From Zygnema cylindricum (lineage: Eukaryota > Streptophyta > Zygnematophyceae > Zygnematales > Zygnemataceae), in NCBI GenBank assembly GCA_037447655.1, contig JBBHKE010000169.1, positions 1 through 64,000 on the forward strand: DNA of 64,000 nucleotides, read 5' to 3'. Made by a program: the position numbers and the translations under genes. Positions 23,201 to 33,731 of this stretch are shown here, piece by piece. Under the pieces are notes generated by a model. It made no database searches. It was not told where the DNA came from and saw nothing but the letters and a program-made list of their open reading frames with translations. Positions within the stretch are counted from its first letter, which is position 1, and each line of letters starts with the position of its first letter.

Positions 23201-23523
23201 ATGGCTTCTTACTTTGTTGTTAAAGAACTAATGTGGGTGAAGTCACTCTTGCAAGAACTTGGATTCATGAAGGTTGGAGTTCAAAAAGTGTTTTGTGACA
23301 ACCAAGCTGCCATTGCAATTGCAGCAAACCCAAAGCACCCTTTTAAAGCTAAACACATAGATATAAGACCAAGCTTTGTATGAGAAAAGGTGGAAAACAA
23401 AATTGTGAGTTTGGGGTACAAACCAGATGGGGAAATGGCGACTGACATGATGACAAAACCATTTCCATCTCCTAAGCTAAAATATCGTAGGGAAAAATGT
23501 GGACTTAAAGAAAAGAGTGATTA
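20290..23523 (+). pseudogene. pol of element A1: protease, integrase, RT, RNase H
   Basis: Protease motif IIDVGASIHM (canonical DSGAS has Ser where this has Val). GAG-pre-integrase WHKRLGHVHLDRL. Integrase LVHTDILGP, TDDWSRY, SDNGGG, with a frameshift in a G run near 21110, then NPEQNGIAERL. RT: CPPDRKPIGCKWVFKLKLN, QMDIKTAFLNGELE, stop at 22358, a second stop near 22449, YVDDLVVLSKS; frameshift in an A run at about 22655. RNase H from 22805: WSDASYGDAP, ending near a stop in the DIRPSF segment. An 18-bp duplication at 23040-23070 repeats THTWSD-type codons. Defective throughout. Confidence 0.88.
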
Positions 23524-23769
23524 GAAAATAAAGGGAGTGTTGAATAATGAGGTTTATGTATTTTATTTGCAGGATATAAATTAAAAGGTGATATATTTAT
23601 TGATAAGGCTCAACTCTCATTCTCCCATGTTATCATACTTATTGTAGTCACTGATGACTGCTCAGAGAGAGATGGAGCCATGGCTGCCTAAGCAGCCAGA
23701 AGAGGAAGATAGACTAGCTGTTAGCAAAATGACTGACAGATAGACTAGCTGTTAGCAAAATGATTGACA

Positions 23770-23860
23770 GACCAAGGATTTGATCCTGGTCCCTATAGTG
23801 ACGGACAAAAGATTTGATCCTGGTCTTTATAATAAGTAGCCAGTAGAAGGTAGCGTTGTC
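23770..23860 (-). other. tRNA-like segment, antisense in LTR U3
   Basis: On the minus strand CCAGGATCAAATCCTTGG forms a T-arm-like hairpin with a 7-base ATCAAAT loop, and GATCAAATC fits the Pol III B-box pattern. The upstream part resembles a tRNA 5' half only weakly. Confidence 0.4.
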
Positions 23861-24353
23861 CTATAGTCTAGGACCAGTGCTAAGATATATAGGGTGTGAT
23901 AATTATTTAAACTAGTACTGGCGGATTAAGCCGATTAACGGATTTATAGGAATGTAAACATAGAGACAGTTAGAATACTTCTATATGCAGAGGGTCGACT
24001 AATTTGAGCGGCGCACATTAAAAGCCGGTTAACATCGGACGGCTCCTATTAAAGCCGACATTTCGGAATAAACGTTTTGGCTGTTTTTTGGGCGATGTGT
24101 CACCAAGTTCCACGTGGCGCCTCGTCATTCGATTACATGGTTTGCAGGAAACCTGGAGACAAGTCCAAAGGTGACACGCGTCCTCTCCATGGCCATGTCG
24201 TACATTGGTCGTCAAAAAGTACGTTGGCAGCTATACTTTCTTGTACTGTATAATCTTTTGATTGGATCCGTACATCAGTAGTAGTGGTTTTAGGGAGGGT
24301 TTCTATGACTTAGAGTTTTTTGGTAGATAGCCGCCTCTCTCTATGAGAACTTG

Positions 24354-24376
24354 TATAAAATCTGGCATCTTTGCCA
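24354..24376 (+). promoter_or_regulatory. LTR core promoter: TATA box plus adjacent dyad
   Basis: TATAAAAT followed one base later by TGGCATCTTTGCCA, a 5-bp perfect inverted repeat with a TCTT spacer. Preceded by a CTCTCTCTATGAGA dyad. Conserved at the same place in all LTRs of this group in the window. Confidence 0.6.
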
Positions 24377-24587
24377 TTTGAAAACTAATCGCCTAGTAGG
24401 GCGTTTTAAGTGATTCTTTTTGTATAGGGCTCAAGGGAGTCCAACCTTCACAAGGGTGAAGGCAACTATAATCTTTGCCTACTTGGGAGGCAATTGGTTC
24501 AAAGGAAAGAAAGGCATTTCAAATTATCCTAGAAGGCTTCATGTAAGCTACAATTTTCTGTGCACCTATGGAGGTCACAGAATTGCA

Positions 24588-25500
24588 CCCCCACCTCAGT
24601 TTCTGTTGGCCTTGGAGGAATGGGTCGCTAAATGGCAGAGCGAAGACGTTTCCATGGTCGTCGGATGCCCTCCATGAAGAAAAAAAATTACTCGTTACCT
24701 GGAAATTAAGTAGGTAAACAGTTAGGAGTGAGAAAAACTGCTTAAAAGACTCATTTTATCCAACGCCTTTACTAAAATAGTGAGGAGTCGGGCGTAGATC
24801 ACTATTCACTCCGAACCTATTTAAACGTTGACCTTGCGACTTACAAAGGGATGTTCAAGTGACGACAAAATGTCGTCGTCTATTTAGTGGTATTCGGGTA
24901 TCCCAACAGGGACTCGACGAAACAATGTCGTCACTCGCGAATTTCATTCGAGAATACCAACGTTGGGTTTTCTAACCTCGTGTCGTCGATGACGCCGAAC
25001 CATTTTTGGCCGTCATTTAAACTTTCGTCCAAACGAGGTGTTACTGTACATGGCGTAATTTTGTCGCGCCCATCATTGAAGCGACGACATGATGTTGTCG
25101 TCTACCGCGATACAAGGCAATGTCGTTGATAAAACGATGAACCTAAAACGAAATCGTACGACACGTGGAGGAGAAAAACCAAAAAATGCCAAACAAAATA
25201 CTGACCATCTGACAACAATAAAAAACACGCAATAATGTGGAGGAAAAGTGTGATTATGACATATATTGAGAGGGGAAGACGGAGGTCCAACAGTAAAACA
25301 TGCAATTACTAAAAAGTCACAACGAAACTTAATTTAAAAGAGCGTTTTAAGTGGTGCAATAAAACCATTTAATACATGGGGTAAGGTATGACGATATTGC
25401 TTACTTTTACCGTACACTCCGGTAAAATGTTCCGAAAACTTCCTCATGGTCCTTGGAATGAGTTCATTCGACCCGTTCTTTTCGCAATCTTTCAACATCC
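24588..25500. other. AT-rich spacer with GTCGTC inverted repeats; no gene
   Basis: 24840-25140 has phrases such as GACGACAAAATGTCGTCGTC and GCGACGACATGATGTTGTCG, typical of transposon ends or hairpins, but paired ends could not be defined. 24588-24680 reads open in one frame (LALEEWVAKWQSED) without a recognised family. Confidence 0.4.
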
Positions 25501-25510
25501 ACTTTATTAC

Positions 25511-25908
25511 TCACAATCGAGTAACCTTGGTGGCACGTGTTGAATTTTTCGATGGGTAACACGTCTTATCGCATTGCCTGAGGACTGAAAAAAACCCATC
25601 CACGATCGCCGCCGGATCAACCGACGTTTCCACTTTCTGCTCGCTCTCATCGTCATTCTTCTCGCCGTATTCCTCGTTTGTAAACTTGTTTTCCTCGTTG
25701 ATCCTCTCGTCTTCCGTATCGTGTTCAGTTTGTGGATTGTGGGGAACAGTGATGCTATTGCCAGAGTTGGCACCCCAAATCCTAGTGAGGGTCCACATAC
25801 TTCCAAACTCGGAATATCACTCAATGAACAAAATGAAAGAGCAGCCGCAAAAGAAAAGAATGTCAACAAAAGAAAATGAAGACAGAGAGTTGGTAATGTG
25901 CTTGTCAT
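25511..25908 (-). CDS. Possible small secreted acidic protein (frame shift or intron needed)
   Basis: ATG at 25908 begins a signal-peptide-like stretch (LHFLLLTFFSFAAALSF) in one frame. A second frame from ATG 25798 runs 95 codons to 25511, is rich in Glu and Asp (EDERINEENKFTNEEYGEK) and ends with DGFFSVLRQCDKTCYPSKN. Joining them would need a short intron (a GTATGT donor-like site occurs at the overlap) or a frameshift. A TATATAAAAG box lies just upstream of 25908, so transcription could start downstream of the first ATG and use only the second frame. No family recognised. Confidence 0.3.
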
Positions 25909-25989
25909 TTTCACAGATGCTTTTATATAGTAGAAGAGATGCAAGCAAAATTGAATTTGCGCGGTAAAAATGGAGGGAAACGCCATTCA

Positions 25990-28635
25990 CGTCAAAATTT
26001 CAAAATTTGAACGTTTTTTAAACCCTCACTGTTATAAATATTTAAAAACGAGAAAATAAAAGCGGGAACACATATAATTTGGTGTAATTTGGCTAAATAT
26101 TTCAAAAATCACGTCGTTGCCGAAAATATTGACAGCGCCATGGAACACCTCCAGATTACATGTTGTACGGCTAATATTTGATTAGATGACATTCGTGGGT
26201 TGCAACACTGATACACGATTTTTCCATTGTCGTCTTCGATCACTGACCAACTTTACAAATACGTGGACATTAAACATGCCACATTTTTCGGCAACAACCA
26301 ATGATTATCTTACGACGGCGGCTGACCAGCTGACGTCGGCATTTAACCTCCAATTAGAATTAAAATGTATCCTAAATGAGGTTTGTTATATGTTAGACCC
26401 TCAATTACAATTAACTATGATACTAAAAAGAGGATCGCTACACGTTTGACGCGACTAAACGCATCCACATTATAATTAAGTGCCTGTATTACAATATATG
26501 AATTCTAATAAAGCAACCCAACTGGCACCTTATTAAAGTTAACGGTCCATATTTAACATCATACAACGCTCGATATCCACGCGAAAATGACAAGGAAAAC
26601 TAAAATCGTTCACATAATTTAGTGCAAGTTAAATGAAACGAAACAATACATAGAATGCATGTCGTCATAGTTTCTTTCATACACTAATAAACTGAACCGA
26701 AAGAACGTACTAAAATCATACGGTCACTGCGTTTTACAGGTCGAAACAAGGAATCGATAAATGTACAGTTTGTCTTATGTTGTACTGGCACATCTTTTAC
26801 TGTAGTAATATTCACGCGTGCGAAAAAAACCATTATTACAATTGTATTTACAAGTGAACGAAAGGACAACAACCGTACCATTCGACCCAATTTACATGCA
26901 CCTATTTTAGTGTATAAATTTGCATGGAGTAATGATTGTTTAGCAACAAACACAAATTAGAGTAATGGATTTATTTCACGGCAAGGACGCCTCGTGGTAC
27001 GGATTGTCAGGTTTTGTACTTTTACCTATTTTAACGTATATGTAATGGCGGCGGATCCTGTATACCTAAATCATCGTTAAGGAGAAATTACAATTAAACA
27101 TTTTTTTGACGATGGGGTGGATACACAAATTAGCATCAATGACACTATTTTGGTATTGATACTAATAATTTCTTTAGTCTAATAACGATTCACGGTGTAC
27201 TTTAACCCGACTTCAATATCCCCCAATTTTTTGAGGAAGTTAGTTTGTACTGTTTTCCGAAATTTTTCGAAAACAAAAATGTCGGTGCTCGGAAATCCGT
27301 ACATTATTTGAACGCCCGTTTGTTGCGGAAGTGAATTTTTTTCCGGTGGGAACAGGCTATGAGGGTGAGGTTCCATTAGGGGAAAAATGTCGTTGTTTAC
27401 TGAAAGTCGTACTGTTTCATACAGTGCCGTACCAAAAAAAAAAAGTCCGATAAATAAGCCTACTGAATAAGGGATTTGATTCTCCACGTTTATGGGCGTA
27501 AACGTAGACTGTTGGATGCATAATCGGATACGCCGTGGTCTGACACTTTCAGTTCGCAACAAGTGACCCGGAGTAGGTCAATTCTAAGCGCCTGAACGTA
27601 TAGCATCGTGCCTCGTGGAAAAGTGAACAAATATCTACGACGATCGCGCGACCAGGTGGGTACACGTCGCGTATGACATGTGCCTTACGCCAGGGAGGAT
27701 GCAAGGCCGCCGGAAGCCGCAAGAAAATCTTTGACGAGGATATTGTTTCACGCTTCTGTTGTCATCCACTAACCATTCTGACATATTCGTACGGTTTAAC
27801 AAATCTTATGTTTCGTCCTCCTGTACAAATTTTATTCAATGTGTTGTACGAGTCACTTTTTACCTTCGCTGGTACAAATATGTGGCACAATTTGCTGTCA
27901 AGATTTTATTCAGTGTGTTGTACGAGTCACTTTTTACCTTTGCTGGGACAAATATGTGGTCACAATTTGCCGTCAGAGATTCTTTGAAGATTCTTAAAAT
28001 CGTATTCATCTAATAAAAGTGTGCTACGCAAATATAATGTCGGTTACTAACCCGACACAATGGAACGATGGCTTCAGTAAACGAATTTTCGACGTTTACT
28101 GAAACCGCCTAATGGAACAACGCTCTGAAAAGCGGATTTCCCCCTCGCGACGTCGACAATGGCATTGCCCGTACAGATTTGGGTTCAACAGTGCTACGGA
28201 CAAAAAGAAGAAAAAAAAAACAAATTTATGTTCCACAAATTGCGGAAATGGTTTAACAATGGTACGGACTTTGTTGCCTCGTTCTTAGAGATGCGTATCC
28301 CGTAGGGTTAGCATCGTACGGTCATCATCGAGCTAGGCACGCGTCATTAATTAAGTTGTGACGTCATCAAAAATATCTTTGGTCCTTATTCTAGAGAGTA
28401 GTTGAAAGGTCGTCGCATTATATGGGAGTGTAAATAATTAAATATGTGAAAGTCAACGGGAGGAAGTGCGTGGTAGATAATAAGACAAACGAAGAAGGCT
28501 TACCTTTTTTTTGTTTTTTTTTTTAAGTCAACGAGGGAAACCTATACGGACAATGGTCAAACTGCCCGCCAATGGAAACTGAATAAAAATTTGGACAAAA
28601 AAAATGAAAATAGAAATTCGACAGTTGTGATATGT
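25990..28635. other. AT-rich intergenic sequence; remnants only
   Basis: No convincing gene. A lone TIR end (inverse of TACACCGTGAATCGTTATTAG) lies at 27178-27200. A 127-codon minus-strand frame (27562-27179) ends inside that TIR and has no recognisable domain. A ~73-bp tandem duplication occurs at about 27829-27975 (TGTTGTACGAGTCACTTTTT twice). Confidence 0.5.
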
Positions 28636-30920
28636 CCAGAAGTATGTTAAGTGACAAGAGGATAGGGCTGCAATTTTGGGCTAAGTCTATGAACTATGCT
28701 AATTTCATTAAAAATAGAGTCCTAACTTCAGCAAATAAGGAGGAAACTCCGTATGAGAGGTGGACAGGAAGCAAGCATGATTTGTCTAGTTTGAGAGTGT
28801 TCGGAAGTCAGGTCTACAGTTTGGATTCCGATAAGACTAAATGGAAGTTAGAGGGAAGAGGGAAACCAGGATATCTTGTAGGATATGATGAGAGCACAAA
28901 AGGATACCGAGTGTATGACTTGAAAAAGAGAGATATAATTCTGGTAAAACACATAGTGGTGATGAATGAAGAGAAGTCCATTGATCCATTCAAATATAAT
29001 TAGGAAGTCAAAATCAGATTTGAAACGGATCAGTTTTCTGACTTTGACTTTGAAAATGAAGAGAGGGAAGAGGGAGAAAAAGAAAAATCTGCAGATCTAC
29101 CAAAGGACAAGGAGGAAAGGACAACATCCGAGGCAACGCCACAATACAAAGTGGAAACCGATGAGGAACTTTATGAGACACCGGAATCGGAAGATAGGGA
29201 AGCTGAAAATCTCCCAAAACGAAACCCAAGGATGCCTTCCATACCGGCGTCCGATTTTGAAGGGGGAAGAAGAAGTAGTAAACGACTTCAAGAAAGACAA
29301 GTAAATAACCAACTCACAAAGATGTCTCACCCAGATGAACCTCAAACATACTTAGAGGCCATAAACACTCTAGAAAGTAGCTGGTGGATTACAGCTATAA
29401 ATGAAGAAATGGCCTCTATCATGGAAGCCAATACATGGGAGTTGGTAGATTGTCCACCGGACCGAAAACCGATCGGATGTAAGTGGGTGTTTAAACTTAA
29501 ATTAAACCCGGATAATACCATTGAGAGGTACAAAACTAGGTTAGTTGCAAAAGGTTATACACAGAAAGAGGGGATAGACTACGAAGAAACCTTTGCACCT
29601 GTAGTCACATTTCCTTCTGTTAGAATCCTTTTAAGTATAGCAGCAACGGAGGATATGGAAATCCACCAGATGGATATTAAAACTGCCTTTTTGCACGGAG
29701 AGTTGGAAGAAGAAATTTACATGAGGCAACCGGAAGGATTCGTGGAAAGTGGGGAAGAAAACAAAGTTTGCAAACTGATAAAATCACTCTATGGGCTTAA
29801 GCAAGCCCCGCGACAGTGGAATATAAAACTCGACGAATTTCTGACCGGTTTGGGGTATATCAGAATTAGTTTAGATCACTCTATATATTTATTTGAGGAT
29901 GAGAATGGAGTGACATTTATTGCTATTTATGTGGATGATTTGTTGGTCTTAAGCAAGTCCTTAGATAAAATTAACAAACTAAACGGGATCTTAGAAGCAG
30001 TTTTGATATGAAAGATCCTGGCGAAGCAAAGTACATTTTGGGAATTCAGATGGAGAGAGATAGAGGGAATAGAATTATAAGACTCACTCAAAAAAAAGCA
30101 ATCGGTAAAATGCTAGAAAAATTTCAAATGGAGAAAGCAAACGGATGTACTACTCCCATGGATTTGAAGAAAGTGAGTGAGGGGAGTGAAGAGGGAGGAA
30201 TATTCATCATTCATGATGAGATGGACGAGATAGAAAGAAAATTTATGGAAAATATCCCTTATCGGCAGATTGTAGGCAGTTTAATTTATTTTATGAACTA
30301 TACCCGTCCGGATATAGCTGCAGCTGTAGGTGTCCTTAGTAGAAATCTAAATGAACAAAGAAAGAGAGATTGGGAGGCTGCCAAAAGGGTGATGAGGTAT
30401 CTGGTGGGGACAAGGGAATTATGGTTGCATTTGGGAGGGGAGCATACTGACATCACCACTTGGAGTGATGCCAGTTATGGAGATGTGCCTTTAAGGAGGT
30501 GTACGACTGGATATATGTTGCAAATTGGATCCGGTGCATGTTGTTGGAGTAGCAAGCAACAAAAAGTAGTTGCTCAGTCCAATATGGAGGCTGAATACAT
30601 GGCTTCCTGTGCTGCCACCAAATAATTAATGTGGGTTAAATCTCTTCTTGAAGAACTTGGGTTCATGAAGTCTGGAACTCAAAATGTTTTTTGTGATAAT
30701 CAAGTTGCTATCTCGATTGCAGCTAATCCGAAACATCACTTCAAAGCTAAGCATAGGGATATTAGACTAAGCTTTATCAAAGAGAAGGTAGAAAATAAAA
30801 TTATTAAACTGGTTAATAAAACTGATAGAGAAATTATTGCAGACATGATGACAAAAGCAGTGCCTTCCCCTAAGTTGATTTATTGCAGAGAAAACTGTGG
30901 ATTAAAATTGAAAAGTGACT
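28636..30920 (+). pseudogene. pol remnant of element B (integrase end, RT, RNase H)
   Basis: Integrase C-terminus: NRVLTSANKEETPYERW, KPGYLVGYDESTKGYRVYDL. The longest frame (29151-30011, 286 codons) carries [68 protein letters not shown] and YVDDLLVLSKS. A frameshift near 30000 moves to 30008-30625 (MKDPGEAKYILGIQMERD, YRQIVGSLIYFMNYTRPD, WSDASYGDVPLRR, KQQKVVAQSNMEAEYMAS), then a stop replaces a codon at 30623-30625 and RNase H finishes in 30629-30922 (FCDNQVAISIAANPKHH). Best preserved RT in the window. Confidence 0.87.
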
Positions 30921-31013
30921 AGGAATTAAGGGGAGTGTTGAAAAGAGGTAATTAATAGTTCACTTCCCTATTTTAGTTTCGTTTTAAAGAACGAGAGTAA
31001 GGATCAAAGGCGC

Positions 31014-31147
31014 GCCATGGCTGCCGCCATATTTAGAAAGTGGCAGTTTTTGCAGTTAAGGGTATTTTGGCTAAAATGATGCCATGGCTGCCGCCATATT
31101 TAGAAAGTGGCAGTTTTTGCAGTTAAGGGTATTTTGGCTAAAATGAT
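31014..31147. repeat. 67-bp direct tandem duplication in LTR B
   Basis: Two identical-looking units beginning GCCATGGCTGCCGCCATATT and ending CTAAAATGAT. Confidence 0.92.
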
Positions 31148-31149
31148 GC

Positions 31150-31219
31150 CTAGGTCTGGGTTTGAACCTGTGACCTCTGAATTCTAAGTAGCTTATCGCC
31201 TTAACCATTAAGGCGTCAC
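31150..31219 (-). other. tRNA-like segment, antisense in LTR U3 (type II-like)
   Basis: On the minus strand GACGCCTTAATGGTTAAGGCG forms a D-arm-like hairpin with a GG-bearing loop, and 45 bases on GGTTCAAACCC is a consensus B box. The TGGTTAAGGCG phrase is typical of Ser/Leu tRNAs. The anticodon arm does not pair well and the acceptor stem is absent, so it is tRNA-derived rather than a working tRNA. Confidence 0.5.
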
Positions 31220-31663
31220 GAAGCGATACACTTGACGGGTTTTACAAATATATAAACATTAACGAAACAGCTAATTAACAGCAGACTAACCAAAAGGAGC
31301 AATTTCGGCATGTACGCGAATCTGAACCGTGTAAAATATGTTTTGATCGGATTGCCGGCATTATAGCCGCCACGCGAAGTGAGCTTTTTGGCGGCATACG
31401 GATATAGCGTCACGCGGTGCCACGTGGCGCCACATTATTTGATACCGGAGAAGATGGGAGGAGGAACCATGGCTTCCGATATGACACGTGTCACCTTGTA
31501 GACCTTGTCGTACAATGGTCGTACAATAAGTACATCGCCCATTGTACCTTCTTGTACTTTATAGTGTTCCTATTGGACTAGGGTTTAATAGTAGGTAGTC
31601 GTGAGTAGGCAGACCGAGACTTAGTAATATTTAGGTACCTCTCTCTCTAAGAGAGCTTGTAAC

Positions 31664-31683
31664 TATAAAGGTCATCTTTGACC
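31664..31683 (+). promoter_or_regulatory. LTR B core promoter: TATA box plus dyad
   Basis: TATAAAG immediately followed by GGTCATCTTTGACC, with CTCTCTCTAAGAGAG just upstream. Same layout as in LTR A but with a different stem. Confidence 0.55.
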
Positions 31684-31899
31684 AGCCATAACTTACTGCT
31701 CAGGTGAGCAAATTCAGTGATTCTTTTTGCGTTTGACTCAGGGGAGTCTTGTCCTCACAGGGGTGAGAGTGGTCAGAATATTTGTGTGCCTGGGCGGCGC
31801 TTATTCAGCGGGAAAGTAAAAGGGGAAAATATTATCCTAGAGGCTTTACATAGGCTGCTCATTCTGTGGGTCAATGGAGACCACAAAATTTTAGAGCAG

Positions 31900-33720
31900 A
31901 TAAAGTGGTTTAGAGAAACCCCAAATTACCATCCATTCCTGCCTTCGGGTTTGAGGCAAGGCGAAGGAGCAGCAAAAGGTTGCAAGAAAAATTGGCAATG
32001 AACAAGGTAACAAAACTGTCACTCCCGAATGAACCCCAGACTTACTCAGAGGCAGTAAACAGTCAAGAGAAGAACAAATGGGTAAGAGCCATTAATGATG
32101 AGATGGATTCCATTATGGAAGCCAATACATGGGAATTAGTGGATTGCCCTCCAGATAAAAATCCGATTGGGTGTAAATAGGTGTTGAAACTGAAACTAAA
32201 TCCAGATAATATAATTGAGAGGTGTAAGGCAAGATTAGTGGCAAAGGGTTTTACCCAAAAAGAGGTAATTGACTAGGAAGAGACCTTTGCACCAGTTGTA
32301 CTATTTCCCTCAGTAATGATTCTCTTAGCCTAGCTGCAGTGGAAGACATGGAGATCCATCAGATGGATATTAAAACAGCCTTCCTCAATGGTGAGCTAGA
32401 GGAACATATTTTCAATGAACAACTAGAAGGATTTGTGGAAGAAGGAGAAGAGAGTAAAGTCTGCAGAGTTATCAAGTCTTTGTATGGGTTGAAACATGCT
32501 CCCAGACAATGGAATAAGAAAGTCTTTGTATGGGTTGAAACATGCTCCCAGACAATGGAATAAGAAACTGGATGAATTCCTAACCAATATGGGATATGTC
32601 AAAATCAGCTCTAACCACTCAATTTACATGTTTGAGGATGAGGAGGGAGTAATTTTTATTGCCATCTATGTGGATGATTTGTTGGTATTAAGTAAGTCCA
32701 TGGAAAAGATAAATAAGTTAAAGAAAGATTTAAGGAGCAGATTTGACATGAAAGATCTAGGAGAGGCAAGCTATATCCCCGAAATTCAGATGGAAAGAGA
32801 AAGAGAGAAAAGAATAATCAGATTAACTCAAAAAGAGGCAATCGAAAACATGTTAGAGAAGTTTCAAATGGATAAGGTAAACAGTTGTACCACTCCCATG
32901 GACTTGAAGCAAGTAAGTGATGGGAGTGTAGAAGGAGGTGTAGTTTTCATTGATGAAGAAATGAGTCCAGAAGAGAGACAGTTTATGAAGTCAATCCCTT
33001 ACAGATAGATCGTAGAAAGTGTGATTTATTTCATTAACTGTACAAGATCGGACATAGTTGCAGCAGATCGTAGAAAGTCTGATTTATTTCATGAACTGTA
33101 CAAGAACGGACATAGCTGCAGCGGTTGGAGTCCTCAGTAGGATAATAATGATCCTAGAAAGAGAGACTGGGAGGCAGCTAAAAGGGTTATGAGATACTTG
33201 ATAGGAACCAGGGGTCTTTGGTTGCATCTGGGAGGGGAGAATACTGACATCACCACTTAGAGTGAATCCACTTATGGGGATGCTCCCATGAGGAGGTGCA
33301 CATGCGGATATGTTTTGTATGTTGGAAATGGTGCATGCCGCGGGAGCAGCAAGCAGCAAAAGGTGGCTAATCAGTCTACAATGGAGGCTGAGTATATGGC
33401 TTCTTGCTCTCATGATAAAGTACTAATGTGGGTGAAGTCACTTTTGCAAGAACTTCGATTCATGAAGGTTAGAGTTCAGAAAGTGTTTTGTGACAACCAA
33501 GCTGCCAAAACAATTGTAGCAAACCCAAAAAATCACTTTAAAGATAAACACATGGATATAAGACTAAGCTTTGTAAGAGAAAAGGTGGAGAACAAAATTG
33601 TGAGTTTGGAGTACAAACCAGATGGGGAAATGGTGGCTAACATGATGACAAAACTATTCCATTTCCTAAGCTAAAATATTGTAGGGAAAAATGTGGACTT
33701 AAAGAAAAGTGTGACTAGAA
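31900..33720 (+). pseudogene. pol remnant of element A2 (RT and RNase H)
   Basis: Linker and RT fragments in several frames: NEPQTYSEAVNSQEKNKW, a stop replacing Trp in the GCKWVFK motif (32178), another stop at the Tyr of IDYEE (32274), QMDIKTAFLNGELEE, a 46-bp tandem duplication repeating LYGLKHAPRQWNK, then YVDDLLVLSKS in 32496-33008. RNase H is broken by a second duplication and a stop at the catalytic WSD (TAG, 33259). The last frame (33288-33674) has KQQKV, MEAEYMAS and FCDNQAAK. Confidence 0.85.
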
Positions 33721-33731
33721 AATAAGGGGAG

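Larger units (their letters stand above)
13979..24587 (+). mobile_element. Ty1/copia retrotransposon A1 (defective, interrupted by a nested element)
   Basis: Structure: 5' LTR 13979-14932, degenerate primer site 14933-14945, gag 14933-15547 continuing at 19801, protease, integrase, reverse transcriptase and RNase H to about 23523, purine tract, 3' LTR 23538-24587. Integrase precedes RT, the copia order. The element at 15548-19800 sits inside gag on the opposite strand. The 5 bases before the 5' LTR are AATCA, but those after the 3' LTR are CCCCC; AATCA instead follows the LTR ending at 34715. Multiple stops and frameshifts make it non-functional. Confidence 0.88.
23538..24587 (+). repeat. 3' LTR of element A1
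   Basis: Begins TGTTGAATAATGAGG after the purine tract AAAATAAAGGGAG and ends AATTGCA. Includes ATG-GCT-GCC-TAA (23680-23691), a ~33-bp internal duplication (23709-23765), antisense B-box (sense strand ggatttgatcc, 23776-23786), TATAAAAT (24354-24361) and the dyad TGGCATCTTTGCCA (24363-24376). Confidence 0.85.
28636..31892 (+). mobile_element. Truncated Ty1/copia element B with 3' LTR
   Basis: Starts abruptly inside the integrase C-terminal region and runs through RT and RNase H to a 3' LTR at 30936. The 5' LTR, gag, protease and integrase core are missing. Its right edge abuts element A2 sequence near 31893, so it was probably inserted in, or recombined with, an A-type element. Confidence 0.82.
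30936..31892 (+). repeat. 3' LTR of element B
   Basis: Begins TGTTGAAAAGAGG after GAATTAAGGGGAG. Contains a 67-bp tandem duplication (31014-31080 and 31081-31147) that duplicates the CCATGGCTGCCGCCAT block, a tRNA-like antisense segment (31150-31219), a TATAAAG box, the dyad GGTCATCTTTGACC (31670-31683), and GACTCAGGGGAGTC (31735-31748). The right end is blurred by the junction with A2. Confidence 0.8.

Noticed and set aside
24420-24677. 85-codon plus-strand frame as a gene
   Set aside because: Its first two thirds lie in the A1 3' LTR; only a short unrecognised tail lies outside.
27179-27562. 127-codon minus-strand ORF as a gene
   Set aside because: It ends inside a TIR end sequence, has no domain or signal, and is flanked by repeats.
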